Positions 27,337 to 35,839 of a DNA stretch of 64,000 nucleotides are shown here, in pieces. The position numbers and the translations under genes are program-made. Below the pieces are notes generated by a model. That model ran no database searches. It saw nothing but the letters and a program-made list of their open reading frames with translations, and was not told the DNA's origin. Origin of the DNA: Nonomuraea jiangxiensis (GTDB lineage Bacteria; Actinomycetota; Actinomycetes; Streptosporangiales; Streptosporangiaceae); NCBI RefSeq assembly GCF_900099965.1, contig NZ_FNDJ01000013.1:290721-354720 (forward strand), written 5' to 3'. Positions within the stretch are counted from its first letter, which is position 1. Each line of letters starts with the position of its first letter.

Positions 27337-28118
27337 TTGACCGTGGCCGCGAACGTCGTGACCGTTTGGTCGGTCATCGGCACCCTGTACGAGCAAGGAC
27401 GCCTGAGCCTGGACGATCAGCTCGGCGCGCTCATGCCGGATCTCCGCGGCTACCAGCTCGCCCAGGTCACCGTACGCCACCTGCTGACCCACACCGCGGG
27501 CGTGCCCCTGCGGGCCAACCTCCGAAACCTCTACGGCACGGACCCCGACCAGATCCGCACCGGCGTCCTGTGCGAGCCTCTGCACCGCCCTCCAGGCGAA
27601 GCCGTCGAATACACCGACCGCGCCGCCCTCATCCTCGGCTTCCTCGCCGAACACCTCCGCTTCCCCCCGAACACGTCCAGCACTGTGCGCCCACCGAGCA
27701 TGACGAGTCCTTCGGCCGGCATCTCAAGGGCACCGCCCATGACTTTTCCGCCCGGTTGCTCGGCGGCGTCCGCGGAATCGCCGGAGCCTTTCCACTGTGG
27801 CAGACCTCGCGACGTTCCTGCAGCACGTCATCGAACCCCGGCACCAGAAGCGGGATCAGCGCGACCTGGATCGACGAGTCGTTCCAGGTCCACACCGGTG
27901 ACCTGCTTCCGGCGCGGGGCCTGTTCTGGAACCCCGCCCCCGGCACCGACCCTGCGGACGGCATTTACGTGCACTACGGCTTCACCGGAACCGGCATGTG
28001 GGCCTCACCCAAACAAGGCCGCTGGGCCGTCCTGCTCACCAACAAGCTTTACTACGGCCGCGACCGCCAAGCACTCATCGAGATTCGCAACGCCTTCTGC
28101 GCTTCGGCATTTGAGTGA
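27337..28118 (+). pseudogene. Decayed serine hydrolase (beta-lactamase class C-like)
   Basis: Translation switches between three frames. The first part reads SLDDQLGALMPDLRGYQLAQVTVRHLLTHTAGVPLRANL, typical of the region after the SxxK motif, and then PPGEAVEYTDRAALILG with the Y-x-N-like box altered. A second frame reads KGTAHDFSARLLGG, a third STVADLATFLQHVIEP, then back to WASPKQGRWAVLLTNKLYYGRDRQALIEIR. The catalytic SxxK front is missing; only 70 bp separate the fragment from attR. It cannot encode a working enzyme. Confidence 0.8.
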
Positions 28119-28324
28119 AGCCTTGTAAGAGAGGTGGCTGATGAAAGGACGGGCTGACGCAAGAGGTGTTGATCACGTCATGACACGAGGTGGCGTGGGG
28201 GTGGTGGGGCCGTGATCGTCAGACGTCGAAGACGCTCACACCGTCGGGGCCGATCAGCAGCCCAACACGATGAGGACGATGCCCCACAGGATGTCACCGC
28301 GAGCCAGAAGCTGAAGAATCGGGG

Positions 28325-28942
28325 TTAATCGAGGTCATCGGCCGGCACGAGGTACGTGGTGTGAGTCGATTCCAGCCAGTCCCTGTCAATCTGGTGGCCG
28401 ACCATTCGGCCGATCACGGTCAGTGCTGAGGTGAAACTCTCTCGAGGCTCGATAGCGGGTTCGCCGGGGTCGTCATCGTCGATGTTGAATCGCAGGCCAT
28501 GTAAGTACGGGTCGAGAGCGTTCGGATTGCTCCCGGACCGGTCGCTTGTGTCGAGAATGTCGAGCACCGTGACCAGTTCGCCGTCTCGCGCGTATTTGAG
28601 CACGGTCTCACCGTGGAAATCCCAGCTGACGGCCAGAATCCGCCGCCCGCATCCCGACAAGGTGAGCAGTGCTTCGTCCTCCGTGGAACGGTAGTCGCTG
28701 ATGATCAGCGTCCAGTTGCCGATTCGACCGAACAGCAAGCCTGCCGCTTCGCTGCCACTCCCGTCGGAGCCTGAGCCCCACCCGGAGAAGCTGTCGGGCG
28801 CACCGGAAGCCGGATCGCCATTCAGTATGACGACTGCTTCTTCGACTGGGATGCCTTCCACCCACACGGCGTAGAACTGCTGCATCGAGGCATCGCTGGG
28901 GTCGTACGAGCGGAGCAGTTGATACAGGTCGTCTGTCGCCAC
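28325..28942 (-). CDS. DUF6461-like hypothetical protein
   Basis: 205 aa, ATG start. It begins DDLYQLLRSYDPSDASMQQFYAVWVEGIPVEEAVVILNGDPASG and contains GNWTLIISDYRSTEDEALLTLSGCGRRILAVSWDFHGETVLKYARDGELVTVLD. This resembles DUF6461 proteins, which are abundant in Nonomuraea and relatives and have no known function; some lie next to nuclease or toxin genes. Here a broken NucA/NucB nuclease gene follows, so an immunity-like role could be imagined, but nothing in the sequence shows it. Confidence 0.7.
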   Translation of the reverse strand: MATDDLYQLLRSYDPSDASMQQFYAVWVEGIPVEEAVVILNGDPASGAPDSFSGWGSGSDGSGSEAAGLLFGRIGNWTLIISDYRSTEDEALLTLSGCGRRILAVSWDFHGETVLKYARDGELVTVLDILDTSDRSGSNPNALDPYLHGLRFNIDDDDPGEPAIEPRESFTSALTVIGRMVGHQIDRDWLESTHTTYLVPADDLD

Positions 28943-29005
28943 GAATTCAGCCTCCTGGCAGAGGGGTCGCCCGCCCGGCCACTGCGGACCGGGCGGACGA
29001 TCGCG

Positions 29006-29866
29006 TTACTGTGCGGGTGTGCTCTTGACGCTTACCCAGAACCGGTCACCATTGGGCCGCTTGGGCGCGTCCGGCAGGAGGACTCGGTAGCGTGCGTAGA
29101 ACACTCCCAAGTACCATCCATCGCTTCTGTTGTTCTTCAACGGGACGCCTCGGACAGAGAAGTTTTGGTCGCCCCATCCTGGCCCGTCCTTGACGGAGCT
29201 GAAGGGGAACTCGTCGCAGTCACCGACCACCTTCGCATCCATGCACGCCTTTCTGCGTGCCGAGACCTGAACGGATCCCCATGTGCGTCCCTTGGGGTCG
29301 CCAGGGCGCAGTTCGCTCTCGTTGATTCGTGTCAGTGGGGCGCGGGTGTCGGCCGTCGTTCCGTTCCAGTTCCCAGGAATCACCTTCTGCCCTGGATCCT
29401 TTTCGGGTTTGGTGGCGTCGGGGTGTTGAACGCGGCCCAGATGTGCGCTGCCACCGGCCCTCGCTTGGCGTGGTTCACGTCCGTTTGGTAGATGCGGCTC
29501 ACGTCAGGGAAGATGCAGGCGCCCGTGTAGCGGACCCGCTTTTCCTCCGGCCCAGTTGCCTGGGGAGCCTGGGCCCAGTGGCTCGTCGTCGCAGCGAACG
29601 GTCGCCGGGGTCCAGATTCCGTTCTCTGAATCTTGGTCGATCTTGCCCCAGAGCGGCCAGTTGTCCCGCTCGGTGTCAGGGGAAAGACGGTCGAACGTCA
29701 CCCAGGGGAAGAAGCTGCACCTGCGTACCGCTCCTGTGGAACTCTCGGACTTGAAGGATCTCACGAACCGACGGGACGCACTCAAGCTGGGCGTGGCCAC
29801 CACGGTGAGCCAGGTGGTGGGCGAGGTCGCGTACGAGGCGATGGGGTTCGCCCGGCGCGCCGGCAC
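29006..29866 (-). pseudogene. Frameshifted NucA/NucB-type nuclease gene
   Basis: The intact C-terminal frame (29006-29383) has GDCDEFPFSSVKDGPGWGDQNFSVRGVPLKNNRSDGWYLGVFYARYRVLLPD, the NucA/NucB deoxyribonuclease signature around the CDEYPFA-like motif. Upstream, a different frame reads YTGACIFPDVSRIYQTDVNHAKRGPVAAHIWAAFNTPTPPNP, which belongs to the same protein; the switch lies near 29400. A further shift lies near 29550-29560, after the frame reading CDDEPLGPGSPGNWAGG. At least two frameshifts split a secreted nuclease. Confidence 0.7.
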
Positions 29867-29893
29867 CTGCTTCTGCGCGCGGTGCTGCTTTTC

Positions 29894-30520
29894 CTAGAAG
29901 CCGATCGGCTCGCGCACCAGTACGACCGTGCCGCGCTCGGGAAGGGCCTCGCGCTCCATGATGAGGATTTTGCCGATGAAGGACGACTGGCCGAGCGCCT
30001 GAAGCCGGAGGTGTTCCCGCGGCAGGCTGTACGAGCGGATCCGGCGCAGCGCGGTCTCCAGGTCAGGCACCACCTTCTGGGCGCCGACCACCCAGATGAC
30101 CTTGCGGGCTCCTGAGGCGTACGGGGCGAGTTGGCTGCCGCTCGCCGAGGCGACGACCAGGTGGCCGTCCTCGGTCACCGCGTGCACGCTGCCGATGACC
30201 ACTTCGGCCGCGGCGCCCAGGCGGATGCGGGCCTGAACGTCGTCACCGAGATCCCCGGCCTGCGCGCGTACAGAGGCGAACTTGCCGGAGTCGTCGATGT
30301 CGGCGGCAATACCGGACAGCCGGAGCGTCTCGCTGGAGGTGGTGAAGACGCTCTCGTCGCGGGGAAGCAGATCAGCGACGAGAGCGCGGGCCTCGGCGAC
30401 GGTGTCGACGACGTGCACCAGGTAGCCGTTCGCCCGTAGCGTGGCGGTCGCACGGTCCACCTGTGCCGCCGCCGCGGCAGCGGCGAACGCCTCATCGGGC
30501 ACGGCAGTCTGTACGGACAT
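29894..30520 (-). CDS. LUD-domain protein (LutC/YkgG-like)
   Basis: 208 aa, ATG start. The sequence ATLRANGYLVHVVDTVAEARALVADLLPRDESVFTTSSETLRLSG and ASGARKVIWVVGAQKVVPDLETALRRIRSYSLPRE follow the LUD (lactate utilisation) fold. LutC-type subunits act with LutA and LutB in L-lactate oxidation, but neither partner is here, so this is a stand-alone LUD protein of unknown reaction. It is divergent from the HxlR regulator, a likely controller. Confidence 0.82.
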   Translation of the reverse strand: MSVQTAVPDEAFAAAAAAAQVDRATATLRANGYLVHVVDTVAEARALVADLLPRDESVFTTSSETLRLSGIAADIDDSGKFASVRAQAGDLGDDVQARIRLGAAAEVVIGSVHAVTEDGHLVVASASGSQLAPYASGARKVIWVVGAQKVVPDLETALRRIRSYSLPREHLRLQALGQSSFIGKILIMEREALPERGTVVLVREPIGF

Positions 30521-30582
30521 GTGGATCCTCCGAAGTCAAAGATGGTTCTGACTAGTAACCGGGATCATTCTGCGTAAGGCTA

Positions 30583-30598
30583 AATCCCTATCGGAAGA
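30583..30598. promoter_or_regulatory. Weak copy of the shared dyad upstream of hxlR
   Basis: AATCCCTATCGGAAGA begins with the same 13 bases (AATCCCTATCGGA) found on the minus strand at 44905-44917 before the BMP operon. It fits the ATWTCC-N4-GGAWAT dyad only in part. It lies 38 bp before the hxlR ATG. Confidence 0.4.
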
Positions 30599-30635
30599 GG
30601 GCACTTTTTCTTGCCTCGGTGATCTGGAGAGAACC

Positions 30636-31067
30636 ATGCACGTCAAGGAATCAGTCGATGGCGCGAGAGCCGTCCGGTCCACGCCGTCGGCCGCGCTGAA
30701 GGCACGCGACGAGATGACCTGTCAGGTCCGCGACATCCTGAACCGCGTTGGGGACAAGTGGACACTGGCCGTGGTCAACGAACTCGGCCACGGTCGGCGC
30801 CGCTTCAACGAACTCAAGCGCACCGTCCCCGGGATCAGCCAGCGCATGCTGACCGTCACGCTACGTGTGCTCGAACGTGACGGGCTCGTCTCCCGCAGCG
30901 TGCATCCGGTGGTGCCGCCGCGCGTCGACTACGAACTGACGCCGCTCGGCCGCACCCTGCTGGAGCGGGTTTGGGGGCTGATCGACTGGGTGCTGGAGCA
31001 CCATGACGACATCGACGAGGCTCGCGGTCGATACGACACCCAGCAGGAGACCCCTTCGGGTCTGTAG
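30636..31067 (+). CDS. HxlR-family transcriptional regulator
   Basis: 143 aa. The winged helix is complete: CQVRDILNRVGDKWTLAVVNELGHGRRRFNELKRTVPGISQRMLTVTLRVLERDGLVSR, then VPPRVDYELTPLGRTLLERVWGLIDW. The cysteine before the domain is the position used for redox sensing in several HxlR members. It is divergent from the LUD gene with a 115-bp shared promoter region and probably regulates it. Confidence 0.9.
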   Translation: MHVKESVDGARAVRSTPSAALKARDEMTCQVRDILNRVGDKWTLAVVNELGHGRRRFNELKRTVPGISQRMLTVTLRVLERDGLVSRSVHPVVPPRVDYELTPLGRTLLERVWGLIDWVLEHHDDIDEARGRYDTQQETPSGL

Positions 31068-31084
31068 CCGAATCGCCTGTAGCC

Positions 31085-31510
31085 GAATCGCCTGCGGCCG
31101 GGTCGGCGGCCGCGGCAGGACGTACTCGAAGGTCCGGTGCGCCTTCTCCAGGCGCCGACCATCTCAGGACCGAGCCCGAACACGGAGGCGAGCGCAGGCA
31201 GGATGACGATGGACGGCAGCGCGAAGACGATCACCAGGCTCGCGCTGTAGGCCGGTTGCCGGCGGTCGGCCCGCATGGCTCCGGCCGCTGCGATGGCGGC
31301 GCTGACTCCGCAGGTTGACACGGTGCATGGGAGCAGGGCGGGGGCTTGTCGTCGAGCCCTGGCATGCCGTCCAAAGCCACCAGGCGATCAGCACAATACG
31401 TGGAACGATGGCAGGCCCGGCGGCGGTCACGATCGCCTGAGGTCGGTGGCGGGCGTCCGGCAGCACCAGGACCAGGAAAGACGGCAGGCCCGAGTGTGCC
31501 GCGAAGCTCT
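31085..31510 (-). pseudogene. Fragment of a YeiH-like putative sulfate exporter
   Basis: Two frames carry pieces of one membrane protein. One reads FLVLVLPDARHRPQAIVTAAGPAIVPRIVLIAWWLW; the next reads STCGVSAAIAAAGAMRADRRQPAYSASLVIVFALPSIVILPALASVFGLGPEMVGAW. The CGVSAAIA-GA signature is that of the YeiH/UPF0324 family, proposed to export sulfate. The N-terminus and C-terminus are missing and the frame breaks near 31330. Directly downstream of it begins the sulfur-salvage island. Confidence 0.55.
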
Positions 31511-31514
31511 GGGC

Positions 31515-32102
31515 TCAGTTCCTGGCCGCGCGGGCGGCCGCGATCGTGTCGAAGTCCGGGATGCGCTGGGAGATCGGGTCGCCGGTGAAGTCGCCGATCC
31601 AGCCGTCGTCGTCGTGGAAGAAGCGGATGGCGGTGAAGTCCGGCCGGGTGCCCATGTCGAACCAGTGTGTGGTGTTCTTGGGCACGCTCAGCAGGTCGCC
31701 GGCCTCGCAGAGCACGGCGTGCACCTTGCCGTTCACGTGCAGGTAGAAGATGCCGGAGCCGGCGACGAAGTAGCGCACCTCGTCGTCGTCATGGGTGTGC
31801 TCGTTCAGGAACTTCTGCCGGGCCGCGGCGGCCCGCTCGGGCCAGTCGGCGCTGTCGTCCGGATGGAGTTGGGCGACGTCGACGAAGGTGTAGCCCTCCT
31901 CGGCGATGACGCGGTCCACCTCCGCCCGGTAGGCCGCCAGGATCTCCTCCTGGCCCGCGTCCTCGGGCAGGTCGCCGGCCACCTGCCAGTGGCGCAGGAC
32001 GACGTCGATCTCTTTGAGCGTCGCCGCGATCTCCGCGGCGTCGTCGGACTCCAGCAGTGTCTCGGGCTGCTCGTCGTCGGTGTAAACGGTCAGGTACGTC
32101 AT
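31515..32102 (-). CDS. mtnD: Acireductone dioxygenase
   Basis: 195 aa cupin. Metal ligands are H102, H104, E108 (EHTHDDDEVRYFVAG) and H146 (NTTHWFDMG), the full acireductone dioxygenase set. With Fe(II) it converts acireductone and O2 to formate and 4-methylthio-2-oxobutyrate, the direct methionine precursor; with Ni(II) the off-pathway reaction releases CO. It is the last step of the pathway whose other enzymes lie at 35836-40297. It is divergent from the importer operon across 49 bp filled by a palindrome. Confidence 0.95.
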   Translation of the reverse strand: MTYLTVYTDDEQPETLLESDDAAEIAATLKEIDVVLRHWQVAGDLPEDAGQEEILAAYRAEVDRVIAEEGYTFVDVAQLHPDDSADWPERAAAARQKFLNEHTHDDDEVRYFVAGSGIFYLHVNGKVHAVLCEAGDLLSVPKNTTHWFDMGTRPDFTAIRFFHDDDGWIGDFTGDPISQRIPDFDTIAAARAARN

Positions 32103-32106
32103 GATC

Positions 32107-32142
32107 TATAGTCTACAATACATGCATGAATTGTAGGATATA
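32107..32142. promoter_or_regulatory. 36-bp palindrome between mtnD and the importer operon
   Basis: The halves TATAGTCTACAAT and ATTGTAGGATATA are complementary except for two adjacent positions, around a CATGCATG core that is itself palindromic. The centre is at 32124/32125. It ends 9 bp before the GTG at 32152 and begins 4 bp from the mtnD ATG, so it must overlap both core promoters. It is probably the operator of a dimeric or tetrameric regulator not encoded next to it; transcripts in both directions would be nearly leaderless. Confidence 0.8.
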
Positions 32143-32151
32143 GTCCGATTT

Positions 32152-33234
32152 GTGAACCTCGCTCGACTTGTGGGTGCGGTGGCTCTTCTCGCCCTGGCGG
32201 GCTGCTCGCAGGGCACGCCCGCCGCCGCTCCCTCCGCTCCAGTTTCCTCGTCATCGTCGGCCGCCGCCACCCCCACGGTCGCCGTACCCGCCAAGTTCGC
32301 CGCCGGAAACGTCAGAATCGCCCTCGTCCGGCAGCTTTCCTCCGGCGACTACTTCGAGCAGTGGCTCGCCGGTGCGCAGGCCGAGGCCAAGGCGCTCAAC
32401 GTGCGGCTGGAGATCTCCAGCGGCGACGGCAACAACGACAAGCAGGCGCTCAACCTGGAGCAGGCCGTCACGGCCAAGGCCGATGCGATCGTCGTCGACC
32501 ACGGGTTCGCCCAGACGGTGCAGCCGGCCATCAAGAAGGCCGTGGCCGCCAAGATTCCCCTGGTCGCCTTCGACGTCGATCCGGGCGCACCCGAGGCCGT
32601 GGCCCTGACCCAGGATGACCACGAAATCGCTGGGCAGGCGCTGAGTGTGCTGAAGGCGGACACGGGCGGCAGCGGCGAGGTCCTCTACATCTATGTCGCC
32701 GGATTCGCGCCGCTGGACCGGCGCAACGAGACCTGGGAGCAGTTCAAGAAGGACAATCCTGGCATCAAGCAGGTGGCACAGATCGGCGTGGTCAACAGCT
32801 CGACCGCCTCGGCCGTGGCCGACCAGGCCAAGGCGGCGCTCCAGGCCAACCCGGGCGTCAAGGCGATCTTCGCTCCGTACGACGAGTTCGCCAAGGGCGC
32901 CGCGCTGGCCGTCAAGGAGCTCGGCCTGGCGGAGAAGGTGAAAATCTACGGCGCGGACGTCTCCACCGCCGACATCGGCGTCATGACCGAGCCCGGCAGC
33001 CCGTGGGTCGCCACCTCCGCCACCGACCCCGCCAACGTGGGGCGGGTCGCGGTACGGGCCGCCGCCCTGCTGGTCGCCGGCTCGACGGTGGAGCACGCCC
33101 TCACGGTGCCGCCGGCGTTGATCACGCAGAAGGGGCTGCGCGACTCCGGCATCAGCAGCGTCGAACAGCTCACCCGGGCCTTCCCCGGCCTCACGACCCC
33201 TGACGTGGCGCGCGTCCCCTGGGCGGCGTCGTGA
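32152..33234 (+). CDS. Sugar-type ABC substrate-binding lipoprotein (methylthioribose candidate)
   Basis: 360 aa, GTG start. The lipobox LLALAGCS is followed by an Ala/Pro/Ser linker. The mature part is a Peripla_BP_4 (ribose-type) fold: VRIALVRQLSSGDYFEQWLAGAQAEAKAL, then DAIVVDHGFAQTVQPAIKKAVAAKIPLVAFDVD. It overlaps the ATPase gene by four bases, and the operon ends with methylthioribose kinase, so methylthioribose is the inferred ligand. A different pentose would be the alternative. Confidence 0.85.
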   Translation: MNLARLVGAVALLALAGCSQGTPAAAPSAPVSSSSSAAATPTVAVPAKFAAGNVRIALVRQLSSGDYFEQWLAGAQAEAKALNVRLEISSGDGNNDKQALNLEQAVTAKADAIVVDHGFAQTVQPAIKKAVAAKIPLVAFDVDPGAPEAVALTQDDHEIAGQALSVLKADTGGSGEVLYIYVAGFAPLDRRNETWEQFKKDNPGIKQVAQIGVVNSSTASAVADQAKAALQANPGVKAIFAPYDEFAKGAALAVKELGLAEKVKIYGADVSTADIGVMTEPGSPWVATSATDPANVGRVAVRAAALLVAGSTVEHALTVPPALITQKGLRDSGISSVEQLTRAFPGLTTPDVARVPWAAS

Positions 33235-34817
33235 CCTTCACGGTCACGTCCGTCTCCAAGGTGTACGGCGCTACCAGGGCGCTGTCCTCGGTCACTCTAG
33301 AGCTGCGCCCTGGCGAGATCGTGGGGCTCATCGGCACCAATGGCGCCGGTAAGTCCACGCTCATCAAGATCCTCTCCGGCGCCACCGCGCCCAGCTCTGG
33401 GACGCTTTCGCTCGACGGACGCCCGCTGGCGTTCGGTGGGCCGCTGGACGCGCAGGCGGCCGGGGTGCAGACCGTGCACCAGAACATCGACGACGGCGTG
33501 GTCTTCGGCGCGAGCGTGGCGGACAACCTCACCCTCGACACGCTGACCGGGCCCGGCTGGTTCCTCACCCGAGCCCGGGTACGGGCCGCCGCCGCGGCTG
33601 TCGCCCCCGGCCTCGGACTGCCCCTGGACGCGCCGGTGGAGAGCCTGCCGGCGAGCGCGAGGCAGCAGATCGTCATCGCCCGCGCGCTGGCCCGCCGGGC
33701 CCGCCTGCTGATCCTCGACGAGCCCACCTCCACCCTGTCGGAGGTCGAGGCCGGGGTCCTCGCCGCCCGGGTGCGGAAGGCGGCTGCCGCCGGCGTGTCG
33801 GTGTTGTACGTGTCGCACCGGCTGTCGGAGATCGAAGCGTTGTGCGATCGGGTGCTGGTGCTCAGGGACGGCGAGCTGGTCGCCACGTTCGTCGCACCGT
33901 TGGAGCGGTCCGCGATCGTCACGGCGATGCTCGGGCCGGCCTCCGGCACCTCCACCGGCGGGCCGGCCTCCGGCACCTCCACCGGCGGGCCGGCCTCCGG
34001 CACCTCCACCGGCGGGGAGGCCGATGCGCCCGCACGCCGGGAAGACCCTGCCCGAGAGGGACGGGACGTGCTGGTCGCCGACGGGGTGCGGGCCGTGCCG
34101 GGCGGCCACGCGTTCGGGTTCCGGGTGCGCGCCGGAGAGGTGCTGGGCGTGACGGGGCTGGTCGGGGCCGGCAAGACGGAGCTGCTCGAACAACTCGGCG
34201 GTGCCCGGCGGCCGGTGTCGGGGCGGCTCTCGCTCGACGGCGTGCCGTACCGGCCGAAGGACCCCAAGGACGCGATCGCGGCGGGAGTGGCGCTCGCCCC
34301 CGAGGAGCGGGCGGCGCAGGCCATCGTGCCGGGCTGGTCGGTCCGGGCACACGTCACGCTGCCGTGGCTGCGGCGGCACGGGCGTTCCGGACTGCTGGCG
34401 CGCCGCTCCGAGGCCGCCGCCGCCCGGCGGGTGATCGAGCTGTTCGGCGTGCGCGGGCCCGGGCACGAGGCACCCATCGAGGCGTTGTCCGGCGGCAACC
34501 AGCAGAAGGTGGTGGTCGGCCGCTGGCTGGTCGGTGACCTGCGGCTGCTGGTGCTCGATGAGCCCTTCCGCGGGGTGGACGTGGCCGCCAGGGCGGACAT
34601 CGGCCGGGTCATCAGGGACCACGCCAGGCGGACGGCCGTCGTCGTGGCCTCCTCGGATCCGCAGGAGCTGCGCGGCCTGGCCGACCGGGTGCTCGTCCTG
34701 CACGAGGGCGACCTGGCGGGGGAACTGCCGATCGCCGACGCGACACCGGAGCGCCTGGCCGCTCTCATGTCGGGCACGTCTTCTCGGCCCCCGGCCGGTC
34801 GGGGAGGTGCGGAGTGA
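33231..34817 (+). CDS. RbsA-like double ATPase of a sugar ABC importer
   Basis: 528 aa with two nucleotide-binding domains. The first has Walker A GTNGAGKST and Walker B LLILDEPTSTLSE; the second has GLVGAGKTE as Walker A, signature SGGNQQKV and LLVLDEPFRGVD. This is the ribose/monosaccharide family with the degenerate second site. The linker between the domains holds three in-frame copies of GPASGTSTG. Overlaps of four bases join it to the genes on both sides. Confidence 0.93.
   Translation: MTFTVTSVSKVYGATRALSSVTLELRPGEIVGLIGTNGAGKSTLIKILSGATAPSSGTLSLDGRPLAFGGPLDAQAAGVQTVHQNIDDGVVFGASVADNLTLDTLTGPGWFLTRARVRAAAAAVAPGLGLPLDAPVESLPASARQQIVIARALARRARLLILDEPTSTLSEVEAGVLAARVRKAAAAGVSVLYVSHRLSEIEALCDRVLVLRDGELVATFVAPLERSAIVTAMLGPASGTSTGGPASGTSTGGPASGTSTGGEADAPARREDPAREGRDVLVADGVRAVPGGHAFGFRVRAGEVLGVTGLVGAGKTELLEQLGGARRPVSGRLSLDGVPYRPKDPKDAIAAGVALAPEERAAQAIVPGWSVRAHVTLPWLRRHGRSGLLARRSEAAAARRVIELFGVRGPGHEAPIEALSGGNQQKVVVGRWLVGDLRLLVLDEPFRGVDVAARADIGRVIRDHARRTAVVVASSDPQELRGLADRVLVLHEGDLAGELPIADATPERLAALMSGTSSRPPAGRGGAE
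33933..34013 (+). repeat. Three exact 27-bp in-frame repeats in the ATPase linker
   Basis: The 27-bp unit beginning GGGCCGGCCTCCGGCACC is repeated three times without mismatch and encodes GPASGTSTG each time. The unit length preserves frame. It lies in the flexible linker between the two ATPase domains, where length changes are tolerated. Confidence 0.9.
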
Positions 34818-35839
34818 CCGCCACCGCCTCGGGCACCGGCACCGCGGCGTCCCCGGGCCGCGGTGCCTCGCGGGTCGCGGCGCTCGCCTACCGTTACGGC
34901 CTGCTGGTCGTACTGGCCGCCATGATCGTTCTGTTCTCCCTGCTCCGGCCGGCCTTCGCGACCTACCCCAACGCCCTGGTCGTCCTGCAGTCCGTGGCCG
35001 TGGTCGGGATCGTCGCGCTCGGCGTCACCGTCTCCATGACGACCGGTGGATTCGACCTGTCGGCGGGCGCCACGGTCGGCGCGGTGGTCATGGTGACCGC
35101 GCTGACCATGGTCAGGTTCAACCTGACCGGCGGCACCGCGGTGGTGGCCGGGCTGCTCACCGGGCTGTTGGTCGCCGGCGTGAACGTGCTGCTGACCGTC
35201 GTCGCCAAGGTGCCGGACCTGGTGGCGACGCTGGGCACGCTCTTCCTGTTCCAGGGCCTGGCGCTGATAGTCACGGGTGGCCAGTCGGTCGCGCCCGGCA
35301 TGACCGTGGACGGCAGGACCGCCCCCGGTCGCTTCACCGAGGGCTTCGCGTGGCTCGGCGGCGGCAGGATCGCCTCCGTTCCGGTCCCGGTCGTGGTATT
35401 CGCGCTGCTCGCCGCTGTGGTGTACGTGCTGCTCAACCACACCCGCTGGGGCCGGGCCCTGTACGCGATCGGCGGCAACGCCGAGGCGGCCCGCCTGGCC
35501 GGCATCCGCGTGGCGCGCTACCGCGCTCTGGCCTACGCCGTGTCCGGGGTGTGCGCGGCGGTCGCCGGGATCCTGCTGTCGGCCAGGCTCGGCAGGGGCG
35601 ATGTGGGCGCCGGGGACCCGTACCTGCTGCAGTCGGTCGCGGCGGCGCTGATCGGGTTCGCGGTGCTGGGCGCCAACCGCCCCAACGCGCTGGGCACCGT
35701 GGTCGGCGCGCTCTTCATCGGCGTCGTGATCAACGGCCTCACCATGCTGAACGCGCCCTACTACGCGCAGACTTTCGTCCAGGGCGCGCTGCTCGTCGGC
35801 GCGCTGGTGACCAGTTACACGCTCAGGAGGATCAGGTGA
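34814..35839 (+). CDS. RbsC-like ABC permease
   Basis: 341 aa, GTG start. Eight or more hydrophobic segments follow a short Gly/Ala/Ser N-terminus. It has GFDLSAGATVGAVVM and the cytoplasmic coupling loop ALYAIGGNAEAARLAGIRVARYRALAYAVSG of the BPD_transp_2 family. It probably dimerises to form the channel for the binding protein at 32152. Four-base overlaps with the ATPase and kinase genes. Confidence 0.93.
   Translation: MTATASGTGTAASPGRGASRVAALAYRYGLLVVLAAMIVLFSLLRPAFATYPNALVVLQSVAVVGIVALGVTVSMTTGGFDLSAGATVGAVVMVTALTMVRFNLTGGTAVVAGLLTGLLVAGVNVLLTVVAKVPDLVATLGTLFLFQGLALIVTGGQSVAPGMTVDGRTAPGRFTEGFAWLGGGRIASVPVPVVVFALLAAVVYVLLNHTRWGRALYAIGGNAEAARLAGIRVARYRALAYAVSGVCAAVAGILLSARLGRGDVGAGDPYLLQSVAAALIGFAVLGANRPNALGTVVGALFIGVVINGLTMLNAPYYAQTFVQGALLVGALVTSYTLRRIR

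Noticed and set aside
29504..29866. Independent 120-aa minus-strand gene
   Set aside because: Part of it aligns in content with the broken nuclease gene and its front is low-complexity; merged into the pseudogene.
31080..31100. Direct repeat TGTAGCCGAATCGCC after hxlR as a regulatory site
   Set aside because: Two adjacent copies at the end of a gene and the start of a decayed region; most simply a small duplication.
32107..32142. Riboswitch for S-adenosylmethionine upstream of the salvage genes
   Set aside because: The space between start codons is only 49 bp and is a DNA palindrome; there is no room for an aptamer.
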